Origin: Pseudoalteromonas galatheae
GTDB lineage: Bacteria > Pseudomonadota > Gammaproteobacteria > Enterobacterales > Alteromonadaceae
Direction: 5' to 3'
NCBI RefSeq assembly: GCF_005886105.2
Contig: NZ_PNCO02000001.1
Location: forward strand, 3,176,501-3,240,500
DNA: 64,000 nucleotides
Part shown: piece by piece, positions 21,941-31,140 of the stretch
Layout of the letters: every line of letters begins with the position of its first letter
How positions within the stretch are numbered: the first letter of the stretch is position 1
Program-made: the position numbers and the translations under genes
Notes under the pieces: model-generated
Database searches by the model: none
What the model saw: only the letters and a program-made list of their open reading frames with translations
Told to the model about the DNA's origin: nothing

Positions 21941-21967
21941 GAAAAAGGTGCCAATGGCACCTTTTTC
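21941..21967. terminator. Bidirectional terminator between fbp and sseA
   Basis: A 12-bp inverted repeat (GAAAAAGGTGCC / GGCACCTTTTTC) with a three-base loop lies between convergent fbp and sseA, with T-runs on both strands. Just before it, 21907-21926 resembles the outer part of the dispersed repeat family seen at 5.3 and 31.8 kb. Confidence 0.85.
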
Positions 21968-21970
21968 ACA

Positions 21971-22810
21971 TTAAATAGTGGTATAACTCGTCTCAACGGG
22001 CACATCGGGATCAGCGCCCCATTCACTCCACGAGCCGTCATATACCGTCAACTGTTTATAACCTAGCTCGTCAGCCACCAGCGCTAAAATACAAGCTGTA
22101 ACACCTGAGCCACAAGAGAATATCAGAGGCTTAGTTTTATCCTTTGATAAGTCGTTGTATAGCACTTCAAGCTCAGTGAGTGGTTTAAAACGGCCATCGG
22201 CATTTAACAAACTCGTGTATGGCAGGTTTTTACTTTTTGGCACATGACCGCTGCGCATATCTGCACGAGGTTCTTGCTCTTCACCAGTAAAGCGCTTTGC
22301 ACCTCTAGCATCAAATAGATAACTCAGTTCAGCGTCAATATTACTAAGCACAGCGGCTTTATCAACAAATGCTGTTTCATCATATGCAGCGACAAAGTTT
22401 CCTGCTTGTTGGGCTTGTGCGTATGCTTGACTCAAAGGATATTGTTTTTCACACCAAGCAGGTAATCCGCCATCCAGTACATAGACTTGTTTATGACCCA
22501 TCATTTTGAGCATATACCAAGCTCTGGCAGCGCTAAACATGCCCTTATCATCGTAAGCGACTAACACATCATGTTGGTTGATACCAAGCTGCCGCATTTC
22601 TGCTTGAAATTGAGCAGGACTACAGCACATATTGGGTGTTTTAGCATGGGGATTAGCTAGCGTACCACTAATATCAAAACGCAGCGCGCCTTGAATGATT
22701 GCTGGGGCATTATAAGGGCCTGACTGACCCGGTTTCACAATACCAGCATCCAATACTTTCACTTTGCCAAGGTTTGCAAAGAGCCATTCCCTATCGACCA
22801 CGTGCTTCAT
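21971..22810 (-). CDS. sseA: Sulfurtransferase, probable 3-mercaptopyruvate sulfurtransferase
   Basis: Two tandem rhodanese domains in 279 residues. The first ends near LPAWCEKQYPL. The second carries the active-site loop CGSGVTAC, which matches the CG(S/T)GVT type of mercaptopyruvate sulfurtransferases better than the CRxGxx[R/T] loop of thiosulfate sulfurtransferases. The substrate specificity is therefore inferred from this loop. The gene follows the cytidylyltransferase gene by 4 bases, so the two are cotranscribed, although no functional link is evident. Confidence 0.85.
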   Translation of the reverse strand: MKHVVDREWLFANLGKVKVLDAGIVKPGQSGPYNAPAIIQGALRFDISGTLANPHAKTPNMCCSPAQFQAEMRQLGINQHDVLVAYDDKGMFSAARAWYMLKMMGHKQVYVLDGGLPAWCEKQYPLSQAYAQAQQAGNFVAAYDETAFVDKAAVLSNIDAELSYLFDARGAKRFTGEEQEPRADMRSGHVPKSKNLPYTSLLNADGRFKPLTELEVLYNDLSKDKTKPLIFSCGSGVTACILALVADELGYKQLTVYDGSWSEWGADPDVPVETSYTTI

Positions 22811-22814
22811 GCTA

Positions 22815-23240
22815 TTACTTTCCTTCGGGTCTGCGTACGACCTCTATTATTTCCGTTGTTGAAATTGATGGAGTGCGCTCTAAATAAACCACATCACAGA
22901 TATCTTTATATATATCGAACTTGTCTTTCCAATCATCACCCATCACCAGAACATCCGCATCAAAGTCTTTGATATATTGCGCTTTTAGCTCCAGAGATTC
23001 CTCCACAAACACCTCATCGACAAATTGCAATGAGCTAATGATCTTTAGACGATCTGCAATTGAGTATATTGGATTTCTACCTTTTTTCGCAAAGTTAAGC
23101 TCATCTGATGAAATCCCCACAATGAGATAATCACCCAGTGCTTTCGCTCGTTCTAAAATATTAACATGACCAACGTGGAATACATCAAAGGTTCCAAATG
23201 TGATAACTTTTTTCAACTTGGCTCTCTTTTTAAGCAGCAC
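22815..23240 (-). CDS. Adenylyl/cytidylyltransferase of the glycerol-3-phosphate cytidylyltransferase type
   Basis: A small nucleotidyltransferase-fold enzyme with GTFDVFHVGHVNILERA (HxGH motif), YSIADRLKII and the late ISTTEII motif, as in TagD-like enzymes that make CDP-glycerol or related CDP-alditols. The substrate is not certain. The start is ambiguous: a GTG at 23240 gives 141 residues, while a TTG at 23216 (LKKVITFGTFD) begins where TagD homologues begin and has AGAG upstream. It is first in a pair with sseA; no CDP-glycerol-using genes are near. Confidence 0.8.
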   Translation of the reverse strand: MLLKKRAKLKKVITFGTFDVFHVGHVNILERAKALGDYLIVGISSDELNFAKKGRNPIYSIADRLKIISSLQFVDEVFVEESLELKAQYIKDFDADVLVMGDDWKDKFDIYKDICDVVYLERTPSISTTEIIEVVRRPEGK

Positions 23241-23429
23241 GGTTTGAGTTGTAACTCATTTTGGTATTTATTTGTCTCTAAAACCGTGACGAAATTTAAG
23301 ATAATTTGGCTATTAGATTACAGGACTAAGCAATAAAATTCAGCTTTTTCTTTACTCAATCAGGTTGAAACCTTTAATACAAAATAACAACATAGAAACA
23401 GATTTTCCTACACGCTTTTGCTATCGAGA

Positions 23430-23849
23430 CTACAATTTGATGACCTCACTTCGCATCGGTGCTAAGCGTGCCAAAACTTGATTTTGTACAGAGTGAGCAA
23501 TCCCAACCTCATTCATTGCGTTGATCAAGAGATCAACCACCCGATTAAAGTCAGACTCACTAATAGCCATGCCAGTGTGGATCTGCACCATGCTATCACC
23601 TTCATAATCACAAGGGCCATCTAAGGTATCGCATAGGTGAGTGATAAACCCTTCACGAAAGTGCCTAACATTGGACTCTCTAAAATACGGTAAAATAACG
23701 TCGTCATTGCCAATCTGTTTAATAAACGCATCTACTAGCTTTTCTGCGCCAACGCTTCCACCTATTTGCTCATACAGGGAGGTTTGTGGGGTTGAAGCAC
23801 TACACGCCACGAGGAAAAGCAAGATTGCCGTTAGTGGAAGCCATTTCAT
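23430..23849 (-). CDS. Group I truncated haemoglobin-like lipoprotein
   Basis: 139 residues. A lipoprotein signal peptide (LLFLVACS) is followed by a 2-over-2 globin: SLYEQIGGSVGAEKLV, YFRESNVRHFREGFITHLC, a CDTLDGPCDYEG loop, and the likely proximal haem His in MVQIHTGMAIS. Truncated globins bind O2 or NO. Export to the periplasm as a lipoprotein is less common than cytoplasmic location. It is the last gene of a four-gene leftward operon with DUF3034, GGDEF-EAL and cupredoxin genes, which hints at redox- or gas-linked cyclic-di-GMP signalling. Confidence 0.85.
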   Translation of the reverse strand: MKWLPLTAILLFLVACSASTPQTSLYEQIGGSVGAEKLVDAFIKQIGNDDVILPYFRESNVRHFREGFITHLCDTLDGPCDYEGDSMVQIHTGMAISESDFNRVVDLLINAMNEVGIAHSVQNQVLARLAPMRSEVIKL

Positions 23850-24677
23850 TTAAAAGTACCCCGTAACAGATAGATACCAACCCGTTTGAGAAGGTTGCCC
23901 TGCGATTTTTCCAAGGTCTAGCCATGCCGCCGTAACACTCACTGACTTATTCGGGATCCAAGCGACAAATACATCTTTCCAATCTGATTCACCAAGCCCA
24001 AGGTTGTTGGATTTTTGGCGGTACTCTGCACCGACAGCCCAATGCCTAGATAAAAACACTGCACTGCTGGCTTCTAGTTGCCAAGGCGCACTATCGTTAG
24101 CACCACCATAACCTAGTATGCCAAGTTGATTAGCTCTAGAGTGTCTCATCGTAATATTCCAGAACCAGTTATAACCGCCTACAGCACTCAAATGCAGTTT
24201 GCTTGCAGCTAAGTAATAATCCGTTCCTGAGTCATCTTCAGCGCCGAGCAAATTGGCAACCGTAGCATCATCCAAGGACTTATGCTGAATACCAAAGCTC
24301 AATTGTGGATATTTACTGTAGACAATATCGCCATATAGCCGCACCTTGGCACCGACAATATCTTGCTCAATATCAAGATTAAGCGCATCCACATCGAAGT
24401 TTTGCCGAGCGAAACTTAACTCTACGCGATCGAATAAGTTGGCTTGAACGCCACACACATCGAGCTGGTAGTCTTTCAGACTAGCTCGGCTGCAAAACCC
24501 GCTGGCCGACCATTCATCTTCCGAAGCATATCCAGCAAGCTGCGCCCACGGCACAATGCCACCACCGGCACTACCTTCGACCTGTGATACCCCAGGAGTC
24601 GCTAGTAACTTTCCTGTTGCGGCGTAAGTTGGCCCGCATAGTAATAAGCACAGGGCAAAAACATTAGCCCACTTCAT
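23850..24677 (-). CDS. DUF3034-type exported beta-barrel-like protein
   Basis: An exported protein of 275 residues with a signal peptide (MKWANVFALCLLLCGPTYAA) and alternating aromatic strands ending in WYLSVTGYF, suggesting an outer-membrane barrel. It resembles DUF3034 proteins; no function is known. The ATG at 24677 is preferred over the frame opening at 24701. It overlaps the 3' end of the GGDEF-EAL gene by 14 bases, and the globin gene follows with no gap, so the four genes are tightly coupled. Confidence 0.7.
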   Translation of the reverse strand: MKWANVFALCLLLCGPTYAATGKLLATPGVSQVEGSAGGGIVPWAQLAGYASEDEWSASGFCSRASLKDYQLDVCGVQANLFDRVELSFARQNFDVDALNLDIEQDIVGAKVRLYGDIVYSKYPQLSFGIQHKSLDDATVANLLGAEDDSGTDYYLAASKLHLSAVGGYNWFWNITMRHSRANQLGILGYGGANDSAPWQLEASSAVFLSRHWAVGAEYRQKSNNLGLGESDWKDVFVAWIPNKSVSVTAAWLDLGKIAGQPSQTGWYLSVTGYF

Positions 24678-27000
24678 TATATCTCCCCAGCCACAGGTCA
24701 AAGTCAGCGGCTTTCAGCGGCTTACTTAGATAGTAACCTTGTGCATAATCACACTGCATTGACTCAAGTAGCTCAAGCGATGCCTTGTCTTCAACGCCTT
24801 CCGCAACCACGCTAAAACCAAGTTGGTGACCAAGCGTGATGGTGGAGCGCACAATAAATTGGTCTTTTTCCGATTGGGCGAGCTTTAAAATAAATACCTT
24901 GTCGAGTTTCAGCTCATCAATAGGTAACATTTTTAATCGACCAAGGGAGGTTTGACCCACGCCATAATCATCAAGTGAGACCTGTACGCCAAGCTGTTTG
25001 AGCGCTTGGAGAACCGCAATGCCTTTTTCCTCATTCTCAATCATGTCTCGCTCAGTAAGCTCTATGGTGATCAACTCAGGTTTGACGTTATATGTGTCTA
25101 GTAGCGTCTTAAGATGAGACAAGAAGTTTTTATCTGCAATGTCTTGTGCCGATACATTAATAGCCGCCTTGATACGTTCACCTTGACGTACCCAGTTAGC
25201 AACTTGAGACACCACGGTTTTTACTACCCACTGAGTTAACTCAACAATCAAACCTGATTGCTCGGCAAGATCGATAAATAGTTCGGGCGACACCCATTCA
25301 CCATTTTTACGTTGCCAACGAATAAGAGACTCAACCTTGTCAATACGATTGGTTTTCATATTTAGCTTTGGTTGATAGGTCATAAAAAGCTGACCATCGT
25401 CGTTGGCGATAGCGTGTTTTAGTTCATCAATAATTTGCAGGCGCTCTAGATGGGCTTCATCTTCACCTGATTGATAGTAGTAAACATCATGGCCATCGTG
25501 CGCCGCAGTATCAACTGCGATCAAAGCCCGGCGAACGACATCCTCAGGAGTATGCGCTTGTTTGGGGTAATGCACCACGCCGATACTAAAGCGGAGCGAA
25601 ATATCTAACCCCTGCACAGTATAAGGTTTACTCAAGCCTTGATTTAGCATTTCAGCACATTCAACAATACCGAGCACAGCACTTTGCGGATCGGCGCACG
25701 CACTCGCGGGGTGTGCAACTAAAAACTCATCGCCGCCAAGCCTAACATTCAATCCGCCTTCAGCAGTATTAATCTCCGCTATCCGGTTCGCTACGGCTTT
25801 AATACAATCATCTCCTACCCGAGGGCCGAGTTTGTCGTTGATATGGCGTAACCCCTTTATGTCTATGGCAATAAAATAATATTCAGCGCCGCCACTGAGC
25901 ATGTAATGCAACTTATCCAAAGCCGCATTACGATTAAAAAACCCTGTTAAATGGTCATGACTAGCTTGAAAGCGGATCTGCTCCTCACGCTCTTGAATGT
26001 CTTCACCCATATCATTAAAAGCATCAACAAGCTGGCAAATTTCTTGGGTCGGTCGAGCCTCTTCGAGTTTGGCGGAGTAATCTCCTCTTGCAAAGCATTT
26101 TGCCAACTCAGTAAGCTTACTAAGCGGTGCAGTAAGGTTTTTGGCAACAATACCACTGGTAATAAAACCAATAAGAATAGTACCGAGAGAGAGTAAAATA
26201 ATGGTCAACACCATTTTATCGAATTCTTGATATTGAGTAGTTAAATCCGCGCTAAGTACCAAACTTACCGGGTTACTATCAAGAGAAGGTAAGTTCACCT
26301 CTGCACTTTCGTATACCGCATACTGACTAAACCAACGCGTTGTTTTTTGCGCCGCTAGGAAAGTAAATAAATCGCTACCAAGCGCAAGTGCAGGCAACGA
26401 GCTTGCTTTCAGGTTGTCAGCAACCCCAACAAAGCTTGTTTCCATTCCTGTAAGGTCTTTAAGCTCCGCAGCGACAGCTGTGCCTACTTCAAAGCCAATA
26501 ATTGAGTATGCAATAGTTCTGGGCGCCCGAACAGGCAAAATAATCACTTGATACAACTGCTCACTAAGCACCACAAAAGCTGAGTGCTCAGTATGGCTTT
26601 GCAAAGCTTGCATCCAAGTTCTGGTGTCGCTAGGAAAGTCTAACCCTTCCCTATTAGCGGAGATCAGGTCACCTTTCACATCTAACAGCAGCATTAAGTC
26701 GGCATCAATACGGCGAGAGTGATTAAGCAAAACACTGCTGATAGTCTGTGCATCCCTCGTCGCCACCGCTTGTTTAAAGCCAAAATCAGAGGTGAGTACG
26801 GTGGCTGCAGTGACTAATAACTGCTCTCGCGATTTTAAATATTGCTGATAAACATTTTGCGCCACTTGAATTTTTCTTTGTACTTGCGCTTCATTGAATT
26901 TACTTGTGGACCACCAAAAACTTGCCAAGCTCATCCCTGCTGTTACTAAGATAAGCAAGATACAAAGACTGATTATTTTATTTTTAAAGCTGTTATTCAT
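24664..27000 (-). CDS. Membrane-bound GGDEF-EAL cyclic-di-GMP enzyme with periplasmic sensor
   Basis: 778 residues: a transmembrane helix near the N-terminus, a periplasmic sensor of about 230 residues, a second helix (MVLTIILLSLGTILIGFITSG), HAMP, then GGDEF (RLGGDEFLV) and EAL domains. The EAL motif reads ESL, with Glu kept, and ELTERD, DDYGVGQTSL and VAEGVED preserve most metal-binding positions, so both domains could be active. It would make or degrade cyclic di-GMP in response to a periplasmic signal. Its start overlaps the cupredoxin gene by 4 bases; the neighbouring copper protein and globin suggest a redox or gas cue. Confidence 0.9.
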   Translation of the reverse strand: MNNSFKNKIISLCILLILVTAGMSLASFWWSTSKFNEAQVQRKIQVAQNVYQQYLKSREQLLVTAATVLTSDFGFKQAVATRDAQTISSVLLNHSRRIDADLMLLLDVKGDLISANREGLDFPSDTRTWMQALQSHTEHSAFVVLSEQLYQVIILPVRAPRTIAYSIIGFEVGTAVAAELKDLTGMETSFVGVADNLKASSLPALALGSDLFTFLAAQKTTRWFSQYAVYESAEVNLPSLDSNPVSLVLSADLTTQYQEFDKMVLTIILLSLGTILIGFITSGIVAKNLTAPLSKLTELAKCFARGDYSAKLEEARPTQEICQLVDAFNDMGEDIQEREEQIRFQASHDHLTGFFNRNAALDKLHYMLSGGAEYYFIAIDIKGLRHINDKLGPRVGDDCIKAVANRIAEINTAEGGLNVRLGGDEFLVAHPASACADPQSAVLGIVECAEMLNQGLSKPYTVQGLDISLRFSIGVVHYPKQAHTPEDVVRRALIAVDTAAHDGHDVYYYQSGEDEAHLERLQIIDELKHAIANDDGQLFMTYQPKLNMKTNRIDKVESLIRWQRKNGEWVSPELFIDLAEQSGLIVELTQWVVKTVVSQVANWVRQGERIKAAINVSAQDIADKNFLSHLKTLLDTYNVKPELITIELTERDMIENEEKGIAVLQALKQLGVQVSLDDYGVGQTSLGRLKMLPIDELKLDKVFILKLAQSEKDQFIVRSTITLGHQLGFSVVAEGVEDKASLELLESMQCDYAQGYYLSKPLKAADFDLWLGRYNEVG

Positions 27001-27629
27001 TCATGTTGTCCAAAGCGCTCGCCAAAGGTATTACGCGGCGCTGGATAAGTTGTTTTTATTGTTACGGACATTGGCGCCATTGTGTTCACTATTTGAACGG
27101 TTTGCCGACTGTCTATGTCATTATCTTGATAAGGATGCCACACCGTTACTTGCTTTGTAGAATTCGGCAAAGTCACCAATCCATTCGCATCAGATATCAA
27201 TACTTGCTTGTCATCTGCAATATAAATATAGCCCACCATAGAGTCGTGAATGTTACAACCTAATACCACTACACCAGCGTTTTCAAACTTAAGCGGTTGA
27301 TTTGGCGTGCCAGCGTATAGCTTTAGCTCAAAAGGTTTTACCGCAGAAAACGAATAAACGTGATGACGGATATCATCGCTATTGGGAAAATTAACCAATT
27401 GTCCTTTTTGGATGGTGAGGATGAAAGGAACAAATTGTTTATTGATTTGATCCATAACAGCCACATCGTTTGCTATAGCCTCGACAGGCTCGTTTATCAA
27501 CTCAACAACTGCGTGCTGCAAGGGCTTGCCTTTGCCATCAAGCACAGTTAATTGCCCTGCATTTGCAAAGTTTAAATCTAAAAGAAATAAAAAACAAAAA
27601 CTTAGTGGGAGCAGAACAGACGTTCGCAT
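26997..27629 (-). CDS. Periplasmic cupredoxin-like (methylamine utilisation-type) protein
   Basis: 210 residues with a signal peptide (MRTSVLLPLSFCFLFLLDLNFANA). The C-terminal half looks like a type I copper site: a His in DDIRHHVYS, then GCNIHDSMVGYIYI, which supplies Cys, His and Met ligands. Such proteins are often annotated as methylamine utilisation proteins, but no methylamine dehydrogenase genes are present. The ATG at 27629 is chosen over a TTG at 27653. It is first in the operon with GGDEF-EAL, DUF3034 and globin genes, and may pass redox information to the sensor. Confidence 0.75.
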   Translation of the reverse strand: MRTSVLLPLSFCFLFLLDLNFANAGQLTVLDGKGKPLQHAVVELINEPVEAIANDVAVMDQINKQFVPFILTIQKGQLVNFPNSDDIRHHVYSFSAVKPFELKLYAGTPNQPLKFENAGVVVLGCNIHDSMVGYIYIADDKQVLISDANGLVTLPNSTKQVTVWHPYQDNDIDSRQTVQIVNTMAPMSVTIKTTYPAPRNTFGERFGQHE

Positions 27630-27745
27630 ATCTGGCTCTATTTTTTGCAACAATTAGGTTAAGTAAAAGAGACCTTGCAATGAAAAGCAAGTGAATTGAG
27701 GAAATTGCCCTAATAAACGTGTTTATCAGAGCAATTGAAAAGGAA

Positions 27746-28846
27746 TTAATCTATTAAACCGTACTGCTTATCAAGAATATCAATAACTTCTTGGCGAGGA
27801 TCTGCAGGGATCGTTAGCTCACGACCAACGATTTTACTTGCGATCCCAACGTAAGTTTCGCTCACTGACATCATTACAGCTTCTGGCAATAGATAGTCGC
27901 GAGCAAGTGCTTCACGCTCAGGCATACGATCTTTATTCAGCAGTACATCGCTATCTGGTACGTTATTTATCAATAGCTGGCGGAAACCTTCTTTTGAGTT
28001 TTCAACGATCTTACCATCGCGATAAGCTGGGCCATCCCAAATACGTGACGAGTCAGGCGTACCCACTTCATCAATGTAAATTAGGCGCTCTTGGCCGTCT
28101 TTATCTTCAACGTAACCAAACTCAAATTTAGTATCTACAAAGATCTGATCAAGCTTCTCAAGCTCTTTACTGATCAGGGCAAAGCCCTCGGTTAGCAACT
28201 GCTCGTATTTATCCACATCTGCCGCAGATTTAAAGTTGAACGCCGCAAGATTATCTTCGATGTTTTTACGAGAGATGTTTACGTCATCCACTTCTGGTAC
28301 GTCTGCTAAACCTTTGATGATCCCTTTGGTTGATGGTGTGATTAAGACATTATCTAGTTTTTGATTGGCCTCTAAACCTTCTGGTAATTGCAAGCCACAG
28401 AACTCCCTTACGCCCTTTGCGTAATCGCGCCACATACTGCCGGTAATATATTGACGCGCAATCGCTTCAACTCTTACCGTACTGGCTTTACGCACAATCC
28501 AAACATAAGGATGTGGAATATCAACAATGTGATTACCTGCAAGGCCAGCTTTATCAAAAAGTGAAAACCAATGTGAAGCAACGCTGTTAAGCGCAATGCC
28601 CTTACCCGGTACACCGTTAAGACCATTTTCACCTTGCCAGATACAATCAAATGCTGAAATACGGTCAGAAATGACCATAATTGCCAGCTCTGTACCAACC
28701 GGGACTTGATAGCCTTTTTCTTCAATTAAACGTGCACTGTCGGCGTCGGTTAACCAATAAACTGAACGTACTTTACCACTGTGAACCGCACCTTTAGTGC
28801 GAATTGGAAGATCGTCATTAACGTCTAAAACTTTGTAGCTACTCAT
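27746..28846 (-). CDS. purC: Phosphoribosylaminoimidazole-succinocarboxamide synthase (long form)
   Basis: SAICAR synthetase of purine biosynthesis, condensing CAIR with aspartate using ATP. It begins [13 protein letters not shown] and carries the SAICAR synthetase segments [26 protein letters not shown] and [12 protein letters not shown]. At 366 residues it belongs to the longer PurC type found in Shewanella, Vibrio and relatives, not the 237-residue E. coli type. The ATG at 28846 is preferred because GGAGT lies upstream. It is monocistronic and divergent from the ABC transporter operon. Confidence 0.94.
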   Translation of the reverse strand: MSSYKVLDVNDDLPIRTKGAVHSGKVRSVYWLTDADSARLIEEKGYQVPVGTELAIMVISDRISAFDCIWQGENGLNGVPGKGIALNSVASHWFSLFDKAGLAGNHIVDIPHPYVWIVRKASTVRVEAIARQYITGSMWRDYAKGVREFCGLQLPEGLEANQKLDNVLITPSTKGIIKGLADVPEVDDVNISRKNIEDNLAAFNFKSAADVDKYEQLLTEGFALISKELEKLDQIFVDTKFEFGYVEDKDGQERLIYIDEVGTPDSSRIWDGPAYRDGKIVENSKEGFRQLLINNVPDSDVLLNKDRMPEREALARDYLLPEAVMMSVSETYVGIASKIVGRELTIPADPRQEVIDILDKQYGLID

Positions 28847-29034
28847 TGTTACTCCAATGACAGGATTCGCCTTGCTAAAGGGCACAAAATAATGAGGGGG
28901 TTAGGGTCGCTATAATAGTCGAGCTGAACAAAAATCACAATTTAACTTACACGCTTGTTGTTGAGCTTAACTTGGTTTTGCTTTAGTCATTCTTGTTATA
29001 CCATCACAATATTATTTACCAGCGTTGAGGCGTT

Positions 29035-29727
29035 ATGCTTACGATATCTCAATTACAGTTTACATGGCCTAAGTCGAGCACTGCGGTGCTAACCATACCT
29101 AAGCTACATATCGCCCGTGGTGAACACGTGTTTTTACATGGTCCAAGCGGCAGCGGTAAATCGACTTTGCTTGGATTGATTGCCGGCACCTTGGATTGCC
29201 AGCAGGGAGTAATTGAAATTGCAGGTACAAACGCGAGCGCACTGAGCCGTGGCCAACGAGATAAGTTTAGAGCCGACCATATAGGTACTATTTTTCAGAA
29301 CTTTAATTTGTTGCCCTATTTGTCGCCTATTGAAAACGTTACCCTTGGCTGCGAATTTTCCAAAAAGCGCAGGCAAAACATCTCCTCGCAGAATAAGTCG
29401 CTTGAGCAGGAAGCTAAACTTCTGCTTTCTGATCTTGGTATAGACGAGCACACTCAGCAGCGCAGTGTCGCGGAGTTAAGTATTGGCCAACAGCAGCGCG
29501 TAGCCGCCGCTCGCGCATTTATTGGCAGGCCCGAAATCATTATTGCCGATGAGCCAACCTCAGCCCTCGATGCCGACAGTCGTGATGGATTTATTAAATT
29601 ACTCTTTAGCCAAGCCGCAGTTTACAGTGCATCTATTCTCTTTGTCAGTCACGACAAAAGCTTAGCGCCGTTATTTGATAGGCAAATAAGCTTACCTGAT
29701 TTACAACAAGGAGCACCGCTATGCTAA
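29035..29727 (+). CDS. ABC transporter ATP-binding protein (LolD/MacB class)
   Basis: A 230-residue ATPase with Walker A GPSGSGKST, signature LSIGQQQR and Walker B IIIADEPTSALD, of the class that pairs with FtsX-domain permeases. It starts behind GAGG and overlaps the permease gene by 7 bases. With the His-rich permease and a DUF3299 protein downstream, the set resembles zinc-regulated Zrg-like loci described in Vibrio; this is a suggestion from memory of gene layout, and the transported substrate is unproven. Confidence 0.85.
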   Translation: MLTISQLQFTWPKSSTAVLTIPKLHIARGEHVFLHGPSGSGKSTLLGLIAGTLDCQQGVIEIAGTNASALSRGQRDKFRADHIGTIFQNFNLLPYLSPIENVTLGCEFSKKRRQNISSQNKSLEQEAKLLLSDLGIDEHTQQRSVAELSIGQQQRVAAARAFIGRPEIIIADEPTSALDADSRDGFIKLLFSQAAVYSASILFVSHDKSLAPLFDRQISLPDLQQGAPLC

Positions 29728-31130
29728 TCAAACTTGCGTGGAAAAGTACGCTAAACCGAAAAGCCAGCGTCGCCCTAACTCTAGTGACCATTGCAATTAG
29801 TGTCATGTTACTGCTGTCGGTTGAGCGTGTACGCCAAGACGCAAAATCTAGCTTTGCGAACACTATTTCTGGCACTGACTTAATTGTCGGTGCACGTACT
29901 GGTGATATTCAGCTTTTGCTTTCAAGCGTATTTAGAATTGGTCACGCCAATAATGCCGTACAATGGCAAAGTTACGAGTATATCAAGGCGCAGCGCGGTG
30001 TTGCTTGGAGCATTCCCATTAGTTTAGGCGATAGTCACAAAGGCTTTGCTGTGCTGGGCACTGATACAAGTTACTTCAGTCATTATCAATACGCTAAAAA
30101 ACAACACCTCACCTTTGCCGCTGGTCGACCATTTCACAATAGCCAAGAAGTGGTGCTTGGGGCTATGGTCGCAAAAAAGCTGGGTTATCAACTGGGACAA
30201 AAAATCGTCATTTCTCATGGCATGGGCAATACCAGTTTCCATCATCATGATGACAATCCGCTGGTTATTTCTGGCATTTTGGCAGCTACAGGAACGCCTG
30301 TAGATAAAACGCTACATGTGCCGTTAAGTGCCATTGAGAGCATGCATAGCTCAGGCCACAGCAAGCCATCTCGAATAGTTGCACGAAAACAAGATGCAAC
30401 GCACCATGAGCATGAGCATGAGCATGAGCATGAGCATGAGCATGAGCATGAGCATGAGCATGAGCATGAGCATGAGCATGAGCATGAGCATGAGCATGAG
30501 CATGAGCATGACAGTAAAAACAATAATGCTCTAGTTCACAACCTCGACTCCAAACCCGGTGATTTAATTGGCTCGACAAAGCAAATCACTGCATTTTTAC
30601 TTGGCTTTGATTCACCGCTCTATACCCTCCAAGTGCGCAGAAATATTAATCAGTATAAAGGCGAGCCTTTGCTGGCAATTATGCCAGGGGTGACATTAAG
30701 AGAATTATGGGAAATGCTAGATATTGTCGAAAAAATCTTGCTTCTCATTACCCTTGCAGTGGTGTTGATAAGCTTGCTCGGCATGTTAACCTCATTGCTC
30801 GCCACGTTGAACCAAAGGCGTCGAGAACTTGCTATCCTGCGCTCCGTTGGTGCGCGGCCTTGGCATATCTTTACGCTCCTCATCAGCGAAGCAATTTTTA
30901 TCACCGTGTTAGGATGTATTTTCGGTGTTGCGCTTTTTTATGCCTTGCTCATTGCTGCCCAATCCGGCCTACAAAGTCAATTTGGCGTAGTCCTAAATAT
31001 CTCGGCGCTCTCAACCTATGAACTCATGCTACTAAGCGTTATTATAGGTGCAGGTACTTTGATAGGCGCAATTCCTGCCGCCCGTGCTTATTTTTACTCG
31101 CTTGCCGACGGCATGCAAATTAAAACCTAA
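29721..31130 (+). CDS. FtsX-type ABC transporter permease with a long His-Glu repeat
   Basis: 469 residues: an N-terminal helix (VALTLVTIAISVMLLLSV), a periplasmic domain, and three C-terminal helices of the FtsX/MacB permease type. The periplasmic region contains HH then 17 His-Glu pairs encoded by an exact CATGAG tandem repeat, plus nearby HHHDD, which together could bind Zn, Ni or Cu. It overlaps the ATPase gene by 7 bases and is followed after 10 bases by a DUF3299 gene. A role in metal handling is likely but inferred from composition. Confidence 0.85.
   Translation: MLIKLAWKSTLNRKASVALTLVTIAISVMLLLSVERVRQDAKSSFANTISGTDLIVGARTGDIQLLLSSVFRIGHANNAVQWQSYEYIKAQRGVAWSIPISLGDSHKGFAVLGTDTSYFSHYQYAKKQHLTFAAGRPFHNSQEVVLGAMVAKKLGYQLGQKIVISHGMGNTSFHHHDDNPLVISGILAATGTPVDKTLHVPLSAIESMHSSGHSKPSRIVARKQDATHHEHEHEHEHEHEHEHEHEHEHEHEHEHEHEHEHEHDSKNNNALVHNLDSKPGDLIGSTKQITAFLLGFDSPLYTLQVRRNINQYKGEPLLAIMPGVTLRELWEMLDIVEKILLLITLAVVLISLLGMLTSLLATLNQRRRELAILRSVGARPWHIFTLLISEAIFITVLGCIFGVALFYALLIAAQSGLQSQFGVVLNISALSTYELMLLSVIIGAGTLIGAIPAARAYFYSLADGMQIKT
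30405..30506 (+). repeat. 17 exact tandem copies of CATGAG within the permease gene
   Basis: A perfect hexanucleotide repeat of 102 bases encoding alternating His-Glu, ended by CATGAC. Because the unit is two codons, slippage would change the length of the metal-binding stretch without a frameshift. Confidence 0.98.
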
Positions 31131-31140
31131 GAGGATCAAG

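Noticed and set aside
30245..30579. Antisense open frames of Ser-Cys and Ala-His repeats opposite the permease
   Set aside because: They are reading-frame shadows of the CATGAG hexamer repeat, without ribosome binding sites.
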